Positions 53,210-61,739 of a stretch of 64,000 nucleotides of DNA are shown here, in pieces; the stretch's first letter is position 1, and each line of letters starts with the position of its first letter. Both the position numbers and the translations under genes were made by a program. Under the pieces are notes generated by a model that was given only the letters and a program-made list of their open reading frames with translations, was not told the DNA's origin and searched no databases. The stretch is from Candidatus Rikenella faecigallinarum (GTDB lineage: Bacteria; Bacteroidota; Bacteroidia; Bacteroidales; Rikenellaceae): NCBI GenBank assembly GCA_019113395.1, contig DXHL01000019.1, forward strand, positions 62,001 through 126,000, in the 5' to 3' direction.

Positions 53210-54154
53210 TTACTGTTGATTCCGCAGCCTTTCGCCGAGCACCTTAATCATGTCGGTGGTCATTTCGGACAAGCCCCATTTCGGCGCCCAGTCCCATTCG
53301 GCCCGAGCCACACTGTCGTCCATCAGATTCGGCCACCCTTCCGATATGGCATCCTTCACCGGGTCAATTTCATACACCATCTCGAGCGAGGGAATATGTT
53401 TTTTGATTTCGGCATAGATAATCTCAGGCGAGAAGCTCATCGAAGCCACGTTGTATCCGTTGCGATGAACAAGGCGCGTGGGGTCAGCCTCCATCAGCTG
53501 TACCATGGCATTCAGCACATCGGGCATATAAATCATGTCCATGAAGCGGTCATGCGGCACGGGGCAGACAAATTTTTCGCCTTTGAGAGCCGCATAGAAG
53601 ATTTCCACGGCATAGTCGGTGGTTCCCCCGCCGGGCAGTGCCTGCGACGAGATAACCCCCGGCAGGCGCACGCTGCGCGTATCGACTCCGAAGCGTTGAT
53701 AGTAGTAGTTGCTCAGCAGTTCGCCCGTCACCTTGCAGACCCCGTAAATCGTATTGGGGTGCATGGGGGTGTCCTGCGGCGTTTTGTCTTTCGGGGCATC
53801 AGGGCCGAAAGCACCGATAGAGCTCGGCGTAAAGACCGCGCAGTGGTATTCGCGTGCAATTTCCAGCGCATTCATCAGCGCACCCATGTTCACCCGCCAG
53901 GCTTTCTGCGGATTGGCCTCACCCGTGGCGGAGAGCAGTGCCACAAGGTTGAAAATCGTATCGATTTTATCCTCCCGCACCACCTTGGCCACCGCCTCGG
54001 CATCCAGTGCATCGAGTTGCACGAAGTCGTTATCCTCGCGGTCGCCGTGGATATCGGCAGCAATTACATTGTGTTGGCCGTAGATGCCCCGCAGGTGGGT
54101 GGTCAGTTCGGAGCCGATTTGTCCGCCGGCACCGACGATGAGTATTTTTTTCAT
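53210..54154 (-). CDS. L-threonine 3-dehydrogenase-like NAD-dependent epimerase/dehydratase family protein
   Basis: This 314-residue extended SDR has the NAD motif GAGGQIGS, the active-site serine region (TPSSIGAFGP) and the catalytic YGVCK. The tail NLMDDSVARAEWDWAPKWGLSEMTTDMI and GYNVASMSFSPEEI-like stretch match the SDR-type threonine dehydrogenases that oxidise threonine to 2-amino-3-ketobutyrate. A general nucleotide-sugar epimerase cannot be excluded by motif alone, but the tail favours threonine dehydrogenase. Bacteroidota -7 elements flank it on both strands. Confidence 0.85.
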   Translation of the reverse strand: MKKILIVGAGGQIGSELTTHLRGIYGQHNVIAADIHGDREDNDFVQLDALDAEAVAKVVREDKIDTIFNLVALLSATGEANPQKAWRVNMGALMNALEIAREYHCAVFTPSSIGAFGPDAPKDKTPQDTPMHPNTIYGVCKVTGELLSNYYYQRFGVDTRSVRLPGVISSQALPGGGTTDYAVEIFYAALKGEKFVCPVPHDRFMDMIYMPDVLNAMVQLMEADPTRLVHRNGYNVASMSFSPEIIYAEIKKHIPSLEMVYEIDPVKDAISEGWPNLMDDSVARAEWDWAPKWGLSEMTTDMIKVLGERLRNQQ

Positions 54155-54199
54155 GGGTTGATACTGAATTTTCGTGACACAAATTTATCGGTTTTTCTT

Positions 54200-54207
54200 T
54201 ACATTTG
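54200..54207 (+). promoter_or_regulatory. -7 promoter element for gdhA
   Basis: TACATTTG fits TAnnTTTG, 50 nt before the gdhA ATG. A TAAATTTG on the minus strand nearby probably serves the divergent dehydrogenase gene. Confidence 0.5.
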
Positions 54208-54257
54208 ATAGTGGATTTGTTAAAAAAATCCCGACCCTACAACTCAACTACTAACCC

Positions 54258-55598
54258 ATGAAAACCAACGAATTACTGGCTCAGTTATCGGCCCGTCACC
54301 CGGGCGAGACTGAGTATCTGCAGGCTGTCGGCGAAGTGCTGCACTCCGTCGAGGCTGTTTACAACCGCCATCCCGAGTTCGAGGCGCTCGCGATTGCCGA
54401 GCGGCTGGTCGAACCCGACCGCATCTTTACGTTCAAGGTGCCCTGGGTCGATGACCGCGGGCGCGTACAGGTCAATACGGGCTACCGCGTACAGTTCAAC
54501 AACGCCATTGGCCCCTACAAGGGCGGACTGCGGTTCCACGCTTCGGTGAACCTGAGTATCCTGAAGTTCCTGGGCTTCGAACAGATTTTCAAGAATGCCC
54601 TCACGACCCTCCCCATGGGGGGCGCCAAGGGCGGGTCGGACTTCAGCCCCAAAGGGAAGAGCGACGGTGAGATTATGCGCTTCTGCCAGGCCTTTATGAC
54701 CGAGCTGTGGCGGTACATCGGTCCCGAGACCGATGTACCGGCGGGCGACATCGGGGTCGGCGGACGCGAAATCGGCTACCTCTACGGGATGTACCGCAAA
54801 CTGGCTCACGAAAATACGGGAGTGCTCACCGGCAAGGGGATGACCTATGGCGGTTCGCGCATCCGCCCCGAAGCTACGGGCTTCGGAGCGGTCTATTTCA
54901 CGGCGCAAATGCTGGCCGACAAAGGCGACACCCTCCCCGGGAAACGGATAGCTATCTCGGGATTCGGGAATGTAGCTTGGGGCGTAGCCCTCAAAGCAAC
55001 CGAACTGGGTGCCAAAGTGATAACCGTATCGGGGCCCGACGGATATGTCTCGGTACCTGACGGGCTGACCCGGGAGATGATTGACTACCTGCCGGAGCTG
55101 CGGGCCACGAACAACGACGTGGTGGCACCGTTCGCCGAGGAGTTTTCGGGGGCAGCCACCTTTGTGGCGGGACGCAAGCCGTGGGAGGTACCGTGCGACA
55201 TAGCAATGCCGTGCGCCACGCAAAACGAACTGGAAGGGAATGACGCTGAAACACTGGCAGCCAACGGCGTGCGTTACGTGGCCGAAGTGTCGAACATGGG
55301 GTGTACACCCGAGGCTATCGAGACCTTTGCCCGCCACCGCATCCCCTATGGGCCGGGGAAAGCGGTCAATGCCGGCGGCGTGGCAGTCTCGGGGCTGGAG
55401 ATGTCGCAGAACGCCATGAAACTCAACTGGACCTCGGCCGAAGTCGATTCGCGTCTGCAGGAGATTATGCATGCCATTCATGCAGCCTGCGTGGAGTACG
55501 GCACGGAGCCCGACGGATTTATCAACTACATGAACGGAGCCAACATTGCCGGGTTCATGAAGGTGGCGCGGGCGATGGTGGAACAGGGGGTTTTATAG
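54258..55598 (+). CDS. gdhA: NADP-type glutamate dehydrogenase
   Basis: This 446-residue hexameric-type enzyme interconverts glutamate and 2-oxoglutarate plus ammonia. It has the substrate lysine region KGGLRFHASVNLSILKFLGFEQ, the catalytic PMGGAKGGSDFSPKGKS, DVPAGDIGVGGREIGY and the Rossmann motif ISGFGNVAWG. The size and opening sequence match the NADP-dependent enzymes of Bacteroides used for ammonium assimilation. It is transcribed alone and converges on panD. Confidence 0.95.
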   Translation: MKTNELLAQLSARHPGETEYLQAVGEVLHSVEAVYNRHPEFEALAIAERLVEPDRIFTFKVPWVDDRGRVQVNTGYRVQFNNAIGPYKGGLRFHASVNLSILKFLGFEQIFKNALTTLPMGGAKGGSDFSPKGKSDGEIMRFCQAFMTELWRYIGPETDVPAGDIGVGGREIGYLYGMYRKLAHENTGVLTGKGMTYGGSRIRPEATGFGAVYFTAQMLADKGDTLPGKRIAISGFGNVAWGVALKATELGAKVITVSGPDGYVSVPDGLTREMIDYLPELRATNNDVVAPFAEEFSGAATFVAGRKPWEVPCDIAMPCATQNELEGNDAETLAANGVRYVAEVSNMGCTPEAIETFARHRIPYGPGKAVNAGGVAVSGLEMSQNAMKLNWTSAEVDSRLQEIMHAIHAACVEYGTEPDGFINYMNGANIAGFMKVARAMVEQGVL

Positions 55599-55622
55599 CG
55601 GAATACCTCTCCCCGATAACAG

Positions 55623-55655
55623 CAGCAGCGAGAAAGAGACTCTTTCTCGCTGCTG
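55623..55655. terminator. Perfect 15-bp stem-loop between gdhA and panD
   Basis: CAGCAGCGAGAAAGA, loop GAC, and its complement, followed by TGTATTTTT on the plus strand. Confidence 0.8.
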
Positions 55656-55690
55656 TGTATTTTTCAGAACAAGTCTTATCGACACATTCC

Positions 55691-56044
55691 CTATCGAATC
55701 AACCGATTGGTCTCCGTGTCCGGGAAAACCACACTCGGGCGAAAACGCTTCGCCTCCTCGAAATCCATCAACCCGTAGGAGATGATAATCACCACATCGC
55801 CCACCATCACGCGCCGCGCCGCCGCACCATTCACACAGATACAACCGCTGCCCGGCTCGCCCTCAATCACATAGGTCTCGAAACGTTCGCCGTTGTTGTT
55901 GTCCACCACCTGCACCTTCTCGCCGGGAATAATCCCCGCCGCATCCATCAGTTCGCGGTCAATCGTGATGCTCCCCACATAATCGAGGTTCGCTTCGGTC
56001 ACCCGCACGCGGTGTATCTTGGATTTGAGTACCTCTATCATCAT
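55691..56044 (-). CDS. panD: Aspartate 1-decarboxylase
   Basis: This 117-residue pyruvoyl enzyme makes beta-alanine for pantothenate. The self-cleavage site is Gly24-Ser25 in YVGSITID, at the same numbering as E. coli PanD, which supports the first of the two start methionines. [19 protein letters not shown] is the family core. It follows panC by 53 nt, so the two form an operon that supplies both pantothenate precursors. Confidence 0.96.
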   Translation of the reverse strand: MMIEVLKSKIHRVRVTEANLDYVGSITIDRELMDAAGIIPGEKVQVVDNNNGERFETYVIEGEPGSGCICVNGAAARRVMVGDVVIIISYGLMDFEEAKRFRPSVVFPDTETNRLIR

Positions 56045-56097
56045 GGTCTGTCCGATTTTAATGTCCCTTATCGATATTCAGCCGGATATTCCGTCCG

Positions 56098-56922
56098 CTA
56101 AATCGCCACGTTGTCAATCAGGCGAATCGGTCCTGCATGCACCGCCACGAAGCAGCGCAAATCGCCTATCTTCTCGCCCCACGTCTCGGCCGGTTTCAAA
56201 GTGTCTGCCTCGGCAATCTCTACGTATTCGGTTTTCAGCAGAGGATTGGCATCGATGCGTCGGGCAATGATTTGCTTGGCCTCCGCCACGGTCACCGTAC
56301 CGCGCAACGTATCGACCGCTTCGCGCAAAACGGCATAGATATGGGGTGCCGCCTGACGATGTTCGGGTGTGAGCAGCATATTGCGCGAGCTGCGGGCCAG
56401 CCCGTCGCTGTCGCGCACTATCGGGCAGCCGACAATCTCAATCGGCAATCCCAACTGCTGCACCATATATCGAATAATGGCCAGCTGCTGAAAATCTTTC
56501 TCGCCAAAGAAAGCGCGGTTGGGTTTGACGATGTCAAACAGGCGCGAGACGACCTGTCCCACCCCGTTGAAGTGTCCGGGTCGGTGTGCCCCCTCCATGA
56601 CGCTGTCCAGCCCCCCGAAGTCAAAGACCCGCGTGTCGGGCTCGGGATAGACCTCTTCGACCGACGGTGCAAAAACATAATCCACGCCGGCCGCCTCGAG
56701 CAGTTTGAGGTCCGCCTCTTCGGTTCTGGGATAGTTTTTCAGGTCGTTGGGGTCGTTGAACTGGGTGGGATTGACAAAGATGCTGACCACGACGGTATCA
56801 CACGTTTTGCGACACTGTTCGACCAGTGAGAGGTGGCCGGCATGGAGGGCCCCCATGGTGGGGACGAAGCCGACCGTTCCCCGAAATCCTGCGAGCTCTG
56901 CGGCTCGTCTGCAAAGTTTCAT
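56098..56922 (-). CDS. panC: Pantothenate synthetase
   Basis: This 274-residue ligase joins pantoate and beta-alanine with ATP. The nucleotide motif FVPTMGALHAGH, the pantoate-binding FVNPTQFNDPNDLKNYPR, GEKDFQQLAIIRYMV and SSRNMLLT are all present. Only 19 residues precede VPTMG, where relatives have about 25, and an in-frame TAA lies five codons upstream of the ATG, so the first beta strand is missing or starts elsewhere. It is upstream of panD in the same unit. Confidence 0.93.
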   Translation of the reverse strand: MKLCRRAAELAGFRGTVGFVPTMGALHAGHLSLVEQCRKTCDTVVVSIFVNPTQFNDPNDLKNYPRTEEADLKLLEAAGVDYVFAPSVEEVYPEPDTRVFDFGGLDSVMEGAHRPGHFNGVGQVVSRLFDIVKPNRAFFGEKDFQQLAIIRYMVQQLGLPIEIVGCPIVRDSDGLARSSRNMLLTPEHRQAAPHIYAVLREAVDTLRGTVTVAEAKQIIARRIDANPLLKTEYVEIAEADTLKPAETWGEKIGDLRCFVAVHAGPIRLIDNVAI

Positions 56923-57012
56923 TGTAGTCGTAAGTTAATACCCATCGGCTGTTCAGAGCCTGAACGGTCGGTCGGAATAAAAGCGGACAAAAGTAAGTAA
57001 TATCCACGAAAC

Positions 57013-57059
57013 GAAAAAATCGTGCGGGTATCTTCCCGGCAGGGAAAAACACCCACACG
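57013..57059 (-). terminator. Intrinsic terminator of the DUF805 gene
   Basis: On the minus strand CGTGTGGGT and ACCCGCACG pair around an inner TTCCC-TGCC-GGGAA, then six T residues follow. Confidence 0.75.
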
Positions 57060-57111
57060 ATATGAGAGCGTCATGCTGCGCGCTTACACCAGCGTGTCAG
57101 CGTCTGTGTGC

Positions 57112-57489
57112 TTACAGTCCTTTGGGGTTGTCGCCGAAGCGGTTTTGGCCGGGTTGTCCCTCCTGCGCCCACCAGATAATCAACAGGATGGCTCCTACCA
57201 CAGGAATGAACGAGATGAAATACCATCCGAATGCCCGTCCCGTGTCGTGCAGACGTCGCGATACGATAGCCAGATTAGGAATAAGCACAGCCACCCCAAA
57301 CAACATCGCGAGAATGGGGATAAACGATAAAATAGAGCCCAAAATGAAGTTGAAAAGCATGGGCCACCAGAACTCACTGCGGCGGGCACGCCCCTGAAAG
57401 GTAGCGTAGTTTTTCCAGAAGAGTTTGTAGCATTCCAAAGCATCGTTCGGATGCACAGTGGGTGTAACGTTTTCCTCCATAGACAGCAT
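57112..57489 (-). CDS. DUF805 family membrane protein
   Basis: This 125-residue protein has the DUF805 pattern: CYKLFWKNYATFQGRARRSEFWWPMLFNFI, then about three hydrophobic segments with RRLHDTGRAFGWYFISFIP. The family occurs widely and its function is not known. The start could also be the MEENV at 57480. It has its own -7 promoter element and terminator. Confidence 0.88.
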   Translation of the reverse strand: MLSMEENVTPTVHPNDALECYKLFWKNYATFQGRARRSEFWWPMLFNFILGSILSFIPILAMLFGVAVLIPNLAIVSRRLHDTGRAFGWYFISFIPVVGAILLIIWWAQEGQPGQNRFGDNPKGL

Positions 57490-57524
57490 AGGTTAAAGGG
57501 TTAGTAATTGGGTAATGACACATA

Positions 57525-57532
57525 CAAAGATA
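57525..57532 (-). promoter_or_regulatory. -7 promoter element for the DUF805 gene
   Basis: On the minus strand this reads TATCTTTG, 36 nt before the ATG. Confidence 0.5.
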
Positions 57533-57730
57533 AATTCTTTCCTCGGATAAAAAAGCGAATACTCCTGTTTTTTGTCACTCTTTCATGGCAGTGTCGTAAT
57601 CTTTACGAATTTCGCATGTCGATGCGGAAACTGTGCCCGTTACCCCTTCAGCTGCTTATGATGTCGCTTGTCACAAGAGAATTTTTCCGTAATTCACACC
57701 GAAAGCTGCCCCCGCCGCTGAATAAATCAC

Positions 57731-57738
57731 TATCTTTG
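57731..57738 (+). promoter_or_regulatory. -7 promoter element for rnr
   Basis: TATCTTTG fits TAnnTTTG, 24 nt before the rnr ATG. The rest of the 57533-57730 gap shows no gene or structure that I can support. Confidence 0.5.
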
Positions 57739-57761
57739 AAGCGAATAATAGCGATGTATAG

Positions 57762-60143
57762 ATGTTAAAGAAGCTCAAGAAAAAACTGGGGCTGTCGGGT
57801 GACAGCCTCGAACCAACCGTAAACACAGAAAACGCTGCCGAAGCGCGCCCCAACATTCCGGAGGTGGCTGTCCGCGAAATCAAGCGGATGCTTTTCGAGG
57901 CCTTTGCCAACCACCCCTCGCGCATCTACGACTCGAAGATGGCTGCCAAACAGATTGGCATCCAGGGGAACGACGGACGCAAGATGGTGCACGACCTGAT
58001 GCGTGAAATGGCTGCGGAAGGCGTATTCGAAAAAGTAGGCGCGGGGCAGTACCGCCTTGTACGGAAACAACTCCCCACGCGCACGGGACACGTAGATATG
58101 ACCGCCAGCGGCATGGCATACATTATCGTAGACGACGCTGCGGAGGGTGAAAAGGATATCATTGTCGAACCGCGCAACACCCACCACGCCATGCACGGCG
58201 ACCATGTTCGGGTGGCAATTATCGGTCGCCGACGCGACGGGCGCATCGAGGGCGAGGTGGTCGAAACCCTTGAAGAGGGAAAACGCACCTTTGTGGGGCG
58301 CATTGAGGTGTCGGACAAATATGCCTTTGTCATCATCGACTCACGGACCATGCCGGCGGATATTTTTGTGCCGCTGCGGTCGCTGAACGGCGCCCAAAAC
58401 GGGCAGAAGGTGATTGTGCGCATCACCGAATGGCCCGAAACAGCCAAAAATCCCACGGGCGAGGTGGTAGACGTGTTGGGGAACTCGGGAGACAACAACA
58501 CCGAGATGCACGCCATTCTGGCCGAATTCGACCTCCCCTATCACTTCCCCGAAGAGCTCGAAAAAGCCGCCGACAAGATTAAGGCCGGCATTACGAAAGC
58601 GGAAATCAAACGCCGCAAGGATATGCGCGGGGTGACCACCTTCACCATCGACCCGGCCGACGCCAAGGACTTCGACGACGCCCTCTCCATTCGCCAGCTC
58701 CCCAACGGGAATTGGGAGGTGGGGGTGCATATTGCCGACGTGACCCACTATGTGCGTCCGGGCGACGCGATTGACACCGAAGCGGTCAATCGCGCCACGA
58801 GCGTCTATCTGGTGGACCGCACCGTGCCGATGTTGCCCGAGAAACTCTCGAACGACCTCTGTTCGCTCCGCCCCAACGAAGAGAAACTCACCTTCTCGGC
58901 CATCTTCGAGCTGGACGATGAAGCGAAAGTCCTCAACGAGTGGTTCGGACGGGCCGTGATTCTCTCCGACCGTCGTTTTACGTACGAAGAGGCGCAAAAC
59001 GTTATCGAAGGAAAAGATACGGACAACCCCTTGAAAGATGCCGTACTGACCCTCGACCGACTGGCCAAGAAGCTGCGAGCCGAACGGTTCCGCCACGGCT
59101 CCATCGGCTTCGAACGCGACGAGGCGAAATTCGTGCTGGACGAACACGGCAAACCGCTAAGCGTCTATTTCAAGGAGATTAAGGATTCGAACCAGCTGAT
59201 TGAAGAGTTCATGTTGCTGGCCAACCGCAAGGTGGCCGAGTTTATCGGTCGCAAACGCCCCGGACAACGCACCGAGCGGACCTTTGTCTACCGTGTTCAC
59301 GACAAACCCAACGAAGAGAAACTGGCCAACTTCAAATCCTTCATCACCCGTTTCGGCTACAACTTCAAGGCCGACAAGGGGCGTGCCGTGGCCAAGGAGA
59401 TGACCCGCCTGCTCACCACCATCAAGGGGCGCAAAGAGGAGAACCTCATCTCGACCCTGGCCATCCGTTCGATGGCCAAAGCGGTCTACTCCACCACCAA
59501 CATCGGCCACTACGGGCTGGCTTTTGACTACTACACCCACTTCACCTCGCCCATCCGCCGCTACCCCGATATGATGGTGCACCGCCTGCTGCAACACTAC
59601 CTCGACGGCGGCAAAAGCGAAGACAAAGAGACCTACGAAAAGCTGTGCGACCACTCCTCGGCCATGGAGATTCGGGCAGCCGATGCCGAACGGGCCTCGA
59701 TTAAGTACAAGATGGTCGAATTCATGGAGGACAAAATCGGACAGGAGTTCGACGGGTCGATTAGCGGCGTGACCGACTGGGGTATCTATGTTGAGTTGGC
59801 CGACAATAAAATCGAAGGGATGGTTGCCCTGCGGGACATGTCGGACGACTATTACGCTTTCGATGCCGAGAACTACGCCGTGGTGGGTCACACCACGGGT
59901 CGTCGGTTCATGCTGGGCGACGAGGTGCGCATCCGCATCAAACGAGCCGACCTGAGCCGCAAACAACTCGACTTCGAGATGGTGGGAGCCATCGACTTCC
60001 ACACCCGCAAGCTCGACCGTCTGCCCGAGCCGACCACCTCTGCTGGTGAGTTGGGGGCTACACCTGCGGAGGCACGGCGGGCGGCACAAGGGCGCAGCCG
60101 AAGCGGAAAATCGCGTTCGCGCGGCGGAAAACGGAAACGGTAA
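57762..60143 (+). CDS. rnr: Ribonuclease R
   Basis: This 793-residue 3'-5' exoribonuclease degrades structured RNA. It has an N-terminal helix-turn-helix-like domain, cold-shock domains, and an RNB catalytic domain with FTIDPADAKDFDDALSI and EEFMLLANRKVAEFIG. A C-terminal S1 domain (FDGSISGVTDWGIYVELADNKIEGMV) and a basic tail ending KSRSRGGKRKR follow. RNase R rather than RNase II is supported by the HTH and the basic tail. Confidence 0.96.
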   Translation: MLKKLKKKLGLSGDSLEPTVNTENAAEARPNIPEVAVREIKRMLFEAFANHPSRIYDSKMAAKQIGIQGNDGRKMVHDLMREMAAEGVFEKVGAGQYRLVRKQLPTRTGHVDMTASGMAYIIVDDAAEGEKDIIVEPRNTHHAMHGDHVRVAIIGRRRDGRIEGEVVETLEEGKRTFVGRIEVSDKYAFVIIDSRTMPADIFVPLRSLNGAQNGQKVIVRITEWPETAKNPTGEVVDVLGNSGDNNTEMHAILAEFDLPYHFPEELEKAADKIKAGITKAEIKRRKDMRGVTTFTIDPADAKDFDDALSIRQLPNGNWEVGVHIADVTHYVRPGDAIDTEAVNRATSVYLVDRTVPMLPEKLSNDLCSLRPNEEKLTFSAIFELDDEAKVLNEWFGRAVILSDRRFTYEEAQNVIEGKDTDNPLKDAVLTLDRLAKKLRAERFRHGSIGFERDEAKFVLDEHGKPLSVYFKEIKDSNQLIEEFMLLANRKVAEFIGRKRPGQRTERTFVYRVHDKPNEEKLANFKSFITRFGYNFKADKGRAVAKEMTRLLTTIKGRKEENLISTLAIRSMAKAVYSTTNIGHYGLAFDYYTHFTSPIRRYPDMMVHRLLQHYLDGGKSEDKETYEKLCDHSSAMEIRAADAERASIKYKMVEFMEDKIGQEFDGSISGVTDWGIYVELADNKIEGMVALRDMSDDYYAFDAENYAVVGHTTGRRFMLGDEVRIRIKRADLSRKQLDFEMVGAIDFHTRKLDRLPEPTTSAGELGATPAEARRAAQGRSRSGKSRSRGGKRKR

Positions 60144-60216
60144 TCCAACTTTTGGAGGAGAGCACCGTTCCTTAGCGTCTTTCCGCAGCCTCCGCCATAT
60201 CTCAGGAGGGGAGCCT

Positions 60217-61179
60217 ATGACCGACTACATTGCCCTTTTCGGACGTTACCTGTCGGCCGAGCGTCGCTGCTCGGCCGACACCGTAGATATATACACCCGC
60301 GACCTGCGGGACTTCGAGCGCTACCTGCAACAGAGCGGCGACACGGACGACAACGACCGCTGTTCCGCTCCGATGGACCCTGCGGCCGTCTCGCTGAGGG
60401 ATGTGCGCGGTTGGGTCATGCGCAACGTCGAACAGGGCATTGCCCCGGGCAGCGTCAATCGCAAAATATCCACCCTGCGCTCCTTTTTCCGCTACCTGAT
60501 GCGCGAAGGTGTCGTTACGAAAAATCCCGTCCACGACATCAAGGCCCTGCGCCAGGGGCGTCACCTGCCCGTTTTCGTCGAAGAGAGCCGCATGGACCAA
60601 CTGGTACGCGTACTCGAAGAACCCTCCGAAGAATTTTCCGTCGAACGGGATGCCGTTGTCATCCTGCTGCTCTACGCCTGCGGCCTGCGGCGCTCCGAAT
60701 TGGCCGGACTGACCCTCAACGGATTAGACCTGACAAATCACACCCTGCGCGTTATGGGGAAAGGGGCCAAAGAGCGTATTCTGCCGCTGCTGCCCGCCGT
60801 GGCCGAACGTTTGGAACACTATTTGCAGCTCCGAACACAAGAAAAGATTTGCGAAAACGATAAAGATTTTTTATTTTTAACCAACAAAGGGAGACGATTG
60901 ACCGATGCAGGTGTTTACCGCATCGTACGGATGTACCTCTCGTCGGCCGGGGTGCAGGGCAAACGCTCGCCACACGTGCTGAGGCATACCTTTGCCACCC
61001 ACCTGATGCAACACGGCGCCTCGTTGCGCGTGGTACAGCAACTGTTGGGACACGCCTCGCTCGCCGCCACGCAGATTTACACCCACAACACCATCGAATC
61101 CCTCAAAAAAACCTATTTCCAGGCTCATCCCAGAGCCCATACGAACCATTACCAATCTAAGAAGGAGGACAAGGTATGA
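60217..61179 (+). CDS. Tyrosine recombinase XerC/XerD
   Basis: This 320-residue site-specific recombinase resolves chromosome dimers at dif with a partner. The N-terminal SAM-like core-binding domain (LFGRYLSAERRCSADTVDIYTRDLRDFERYL) is followed by catalytic residues: ACGLRRSELAGL (Arg), KGAKER (Lys), HVLRHTFATH (His-x-x-Arg), LLGHASLAATQIYTH (His and nucleophile Tyr). The start at 60217 has a strong AGGAGGGG ribosome site, unusual here. The ORF track's earlier start lies inside rnr. It overlaps hpf by ATGA. No mobile-element context, so a chromosomal XerC/D is likeliest. Confidence 0.92.
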   Translation: MTDYIALFGRYLSAERRCSADTVDIYTRDLRDFERYLQQSGDTDDNDRCSAPMDPAAVSLRDVRGWVMRNVEQGIAPGSVNRKISTLRSFFRYLMREGVVTKNPVHDIKALRQGRHLPVFVEESRMDQLVRVLEEPSEEFSVERDAVVILLLYACGLRRSELAGLTLNGLDLTNHTLRVMGKGAKERILPLLPAVAERLEHYLQLRTQEKICENDKDFLFLTNKGRRLTDAGVYRIVRMYLSSAGVQGKRSPHVLRHTFATHLMQHGASLRVVQQLLGHASLAATQIYTHNTIESLKKTYFQAHPRAHTNHYQSKKEDKV

Positions 61180-61463
61180 ACATCCAGATTCAATCCGTGA
61201 AATTCGACGCCGACCAAAAACTGCTCGATTTCGTACAACATAAAGTGGGAAAACTCGACCGAATGATTGACAACAGCACCGGAGCCGAAGTAACCCTGAA
61301 ACTCGACAAGGACGATGCCGCAGGGAACAAGGTGGTGGTACTGAAACTCTCGGTGCCGGGAAATGAACTGGTGGCCGAACGCCGCAGCAAAACGTTCGAG
61401 GAATCGGTAGACCTGTGTGTGGATGCCATTAAACGGCAGATTGAACGCTACAAGGAACGATAG
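61176..61463 (+). CDS. hpf: Ribosome hibernation promoting factor (short HPF/YfiA type)
   Basis: This 95-residue protein has the HPF/YfiA fold order: MNIQIQSVKFDADQKLLDFVQHKVGKLDRMI and a conserved basic helix FEESVDLCVDAIKRQIERYK. It stabilises idle ribosomes, as 100S dimers or inactive 70S. It lacks the long C-terminal dimerisation domain. It has a strong AAGGAGG site 7 nt from the ATG and shares ATGA with the recombinase. Confidence 0.93.
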   Translation: MNIQIQSVKFDADQKLLDFVQHKVGKLDRMIDNSTGAEVTLKLDKDDAAGNKVVVLKLSVPGNELVAERRSKTFEESVDLCVDAIKRQIERYKER

Positions 61464-61509
61464 ACTCACTCCCGGCTGCTATCGCCTCCGTTTTTTCACC
61501 TTTACGTAT

Positions 61510-61544
61510 GTGCTCAGGTACGCTGTGTGCCTGAGCACTTTTTT
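61510..61544 (+). terminator. Intrinsic terminator of hpf
   Basis: GTGCTCAGG pairs with CCTGAGCAC and is followed by six T residues, 46 nt after the stop. Confidence 0.9.
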
Positions 61545-61630
61545 ATCCTGCCAGCGGCACTGACAAGGAAGGCGTATTCATTGCCTCCTTCCCTTCCCTC
61601 TCCGCAGCCCATAAACGTCCAACAAAACAG

Positions 61631-61674
61631 GCGAGGGGCGAAAAAGAAAACGGATTTTCTTTTTCGCCCCTCGC
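61631..61674 (-). terminator. Perfect 20-bp stem-loop downstream of the outer-membrane receptor gene
   Basis: GCGAGGGGCGAAAAAGAAAA, loop CGGA, and its exact complement. The stem carries an A-run on one arm and a T-run on the other. A 12-bp hairpin (CTGTTGCGGCAG/CTGCCGCAACAG) lies between it and the gene. Confidence 0.7.
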
Positions 61675-61692
61675 CTTGTCTTGCACCACGGT

Positions 61693-61724
61693 CTGTTGCG
61701 GCAGCCGTTGGCCTGCCGCAACAG
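61693..61724 (-). terminator. Second stem-loop just after the receptor gene
   Basis: A 12-bp perfect stem with an 8-nt loop sits 16 nt after the stop codon. It may be a mRNA 3'-end element or part of a tandem terminator. Confidence 0.5.
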
Positions 61725-61739
61725 GCCCGACCCCGCCGA

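Noticed and set aside
57508-57768. 86-residue plus-strand ORF before rnr
   Set aside because: It runs over both the DUF805 and rnr promoters, has atypical composition and no recognisable domain.
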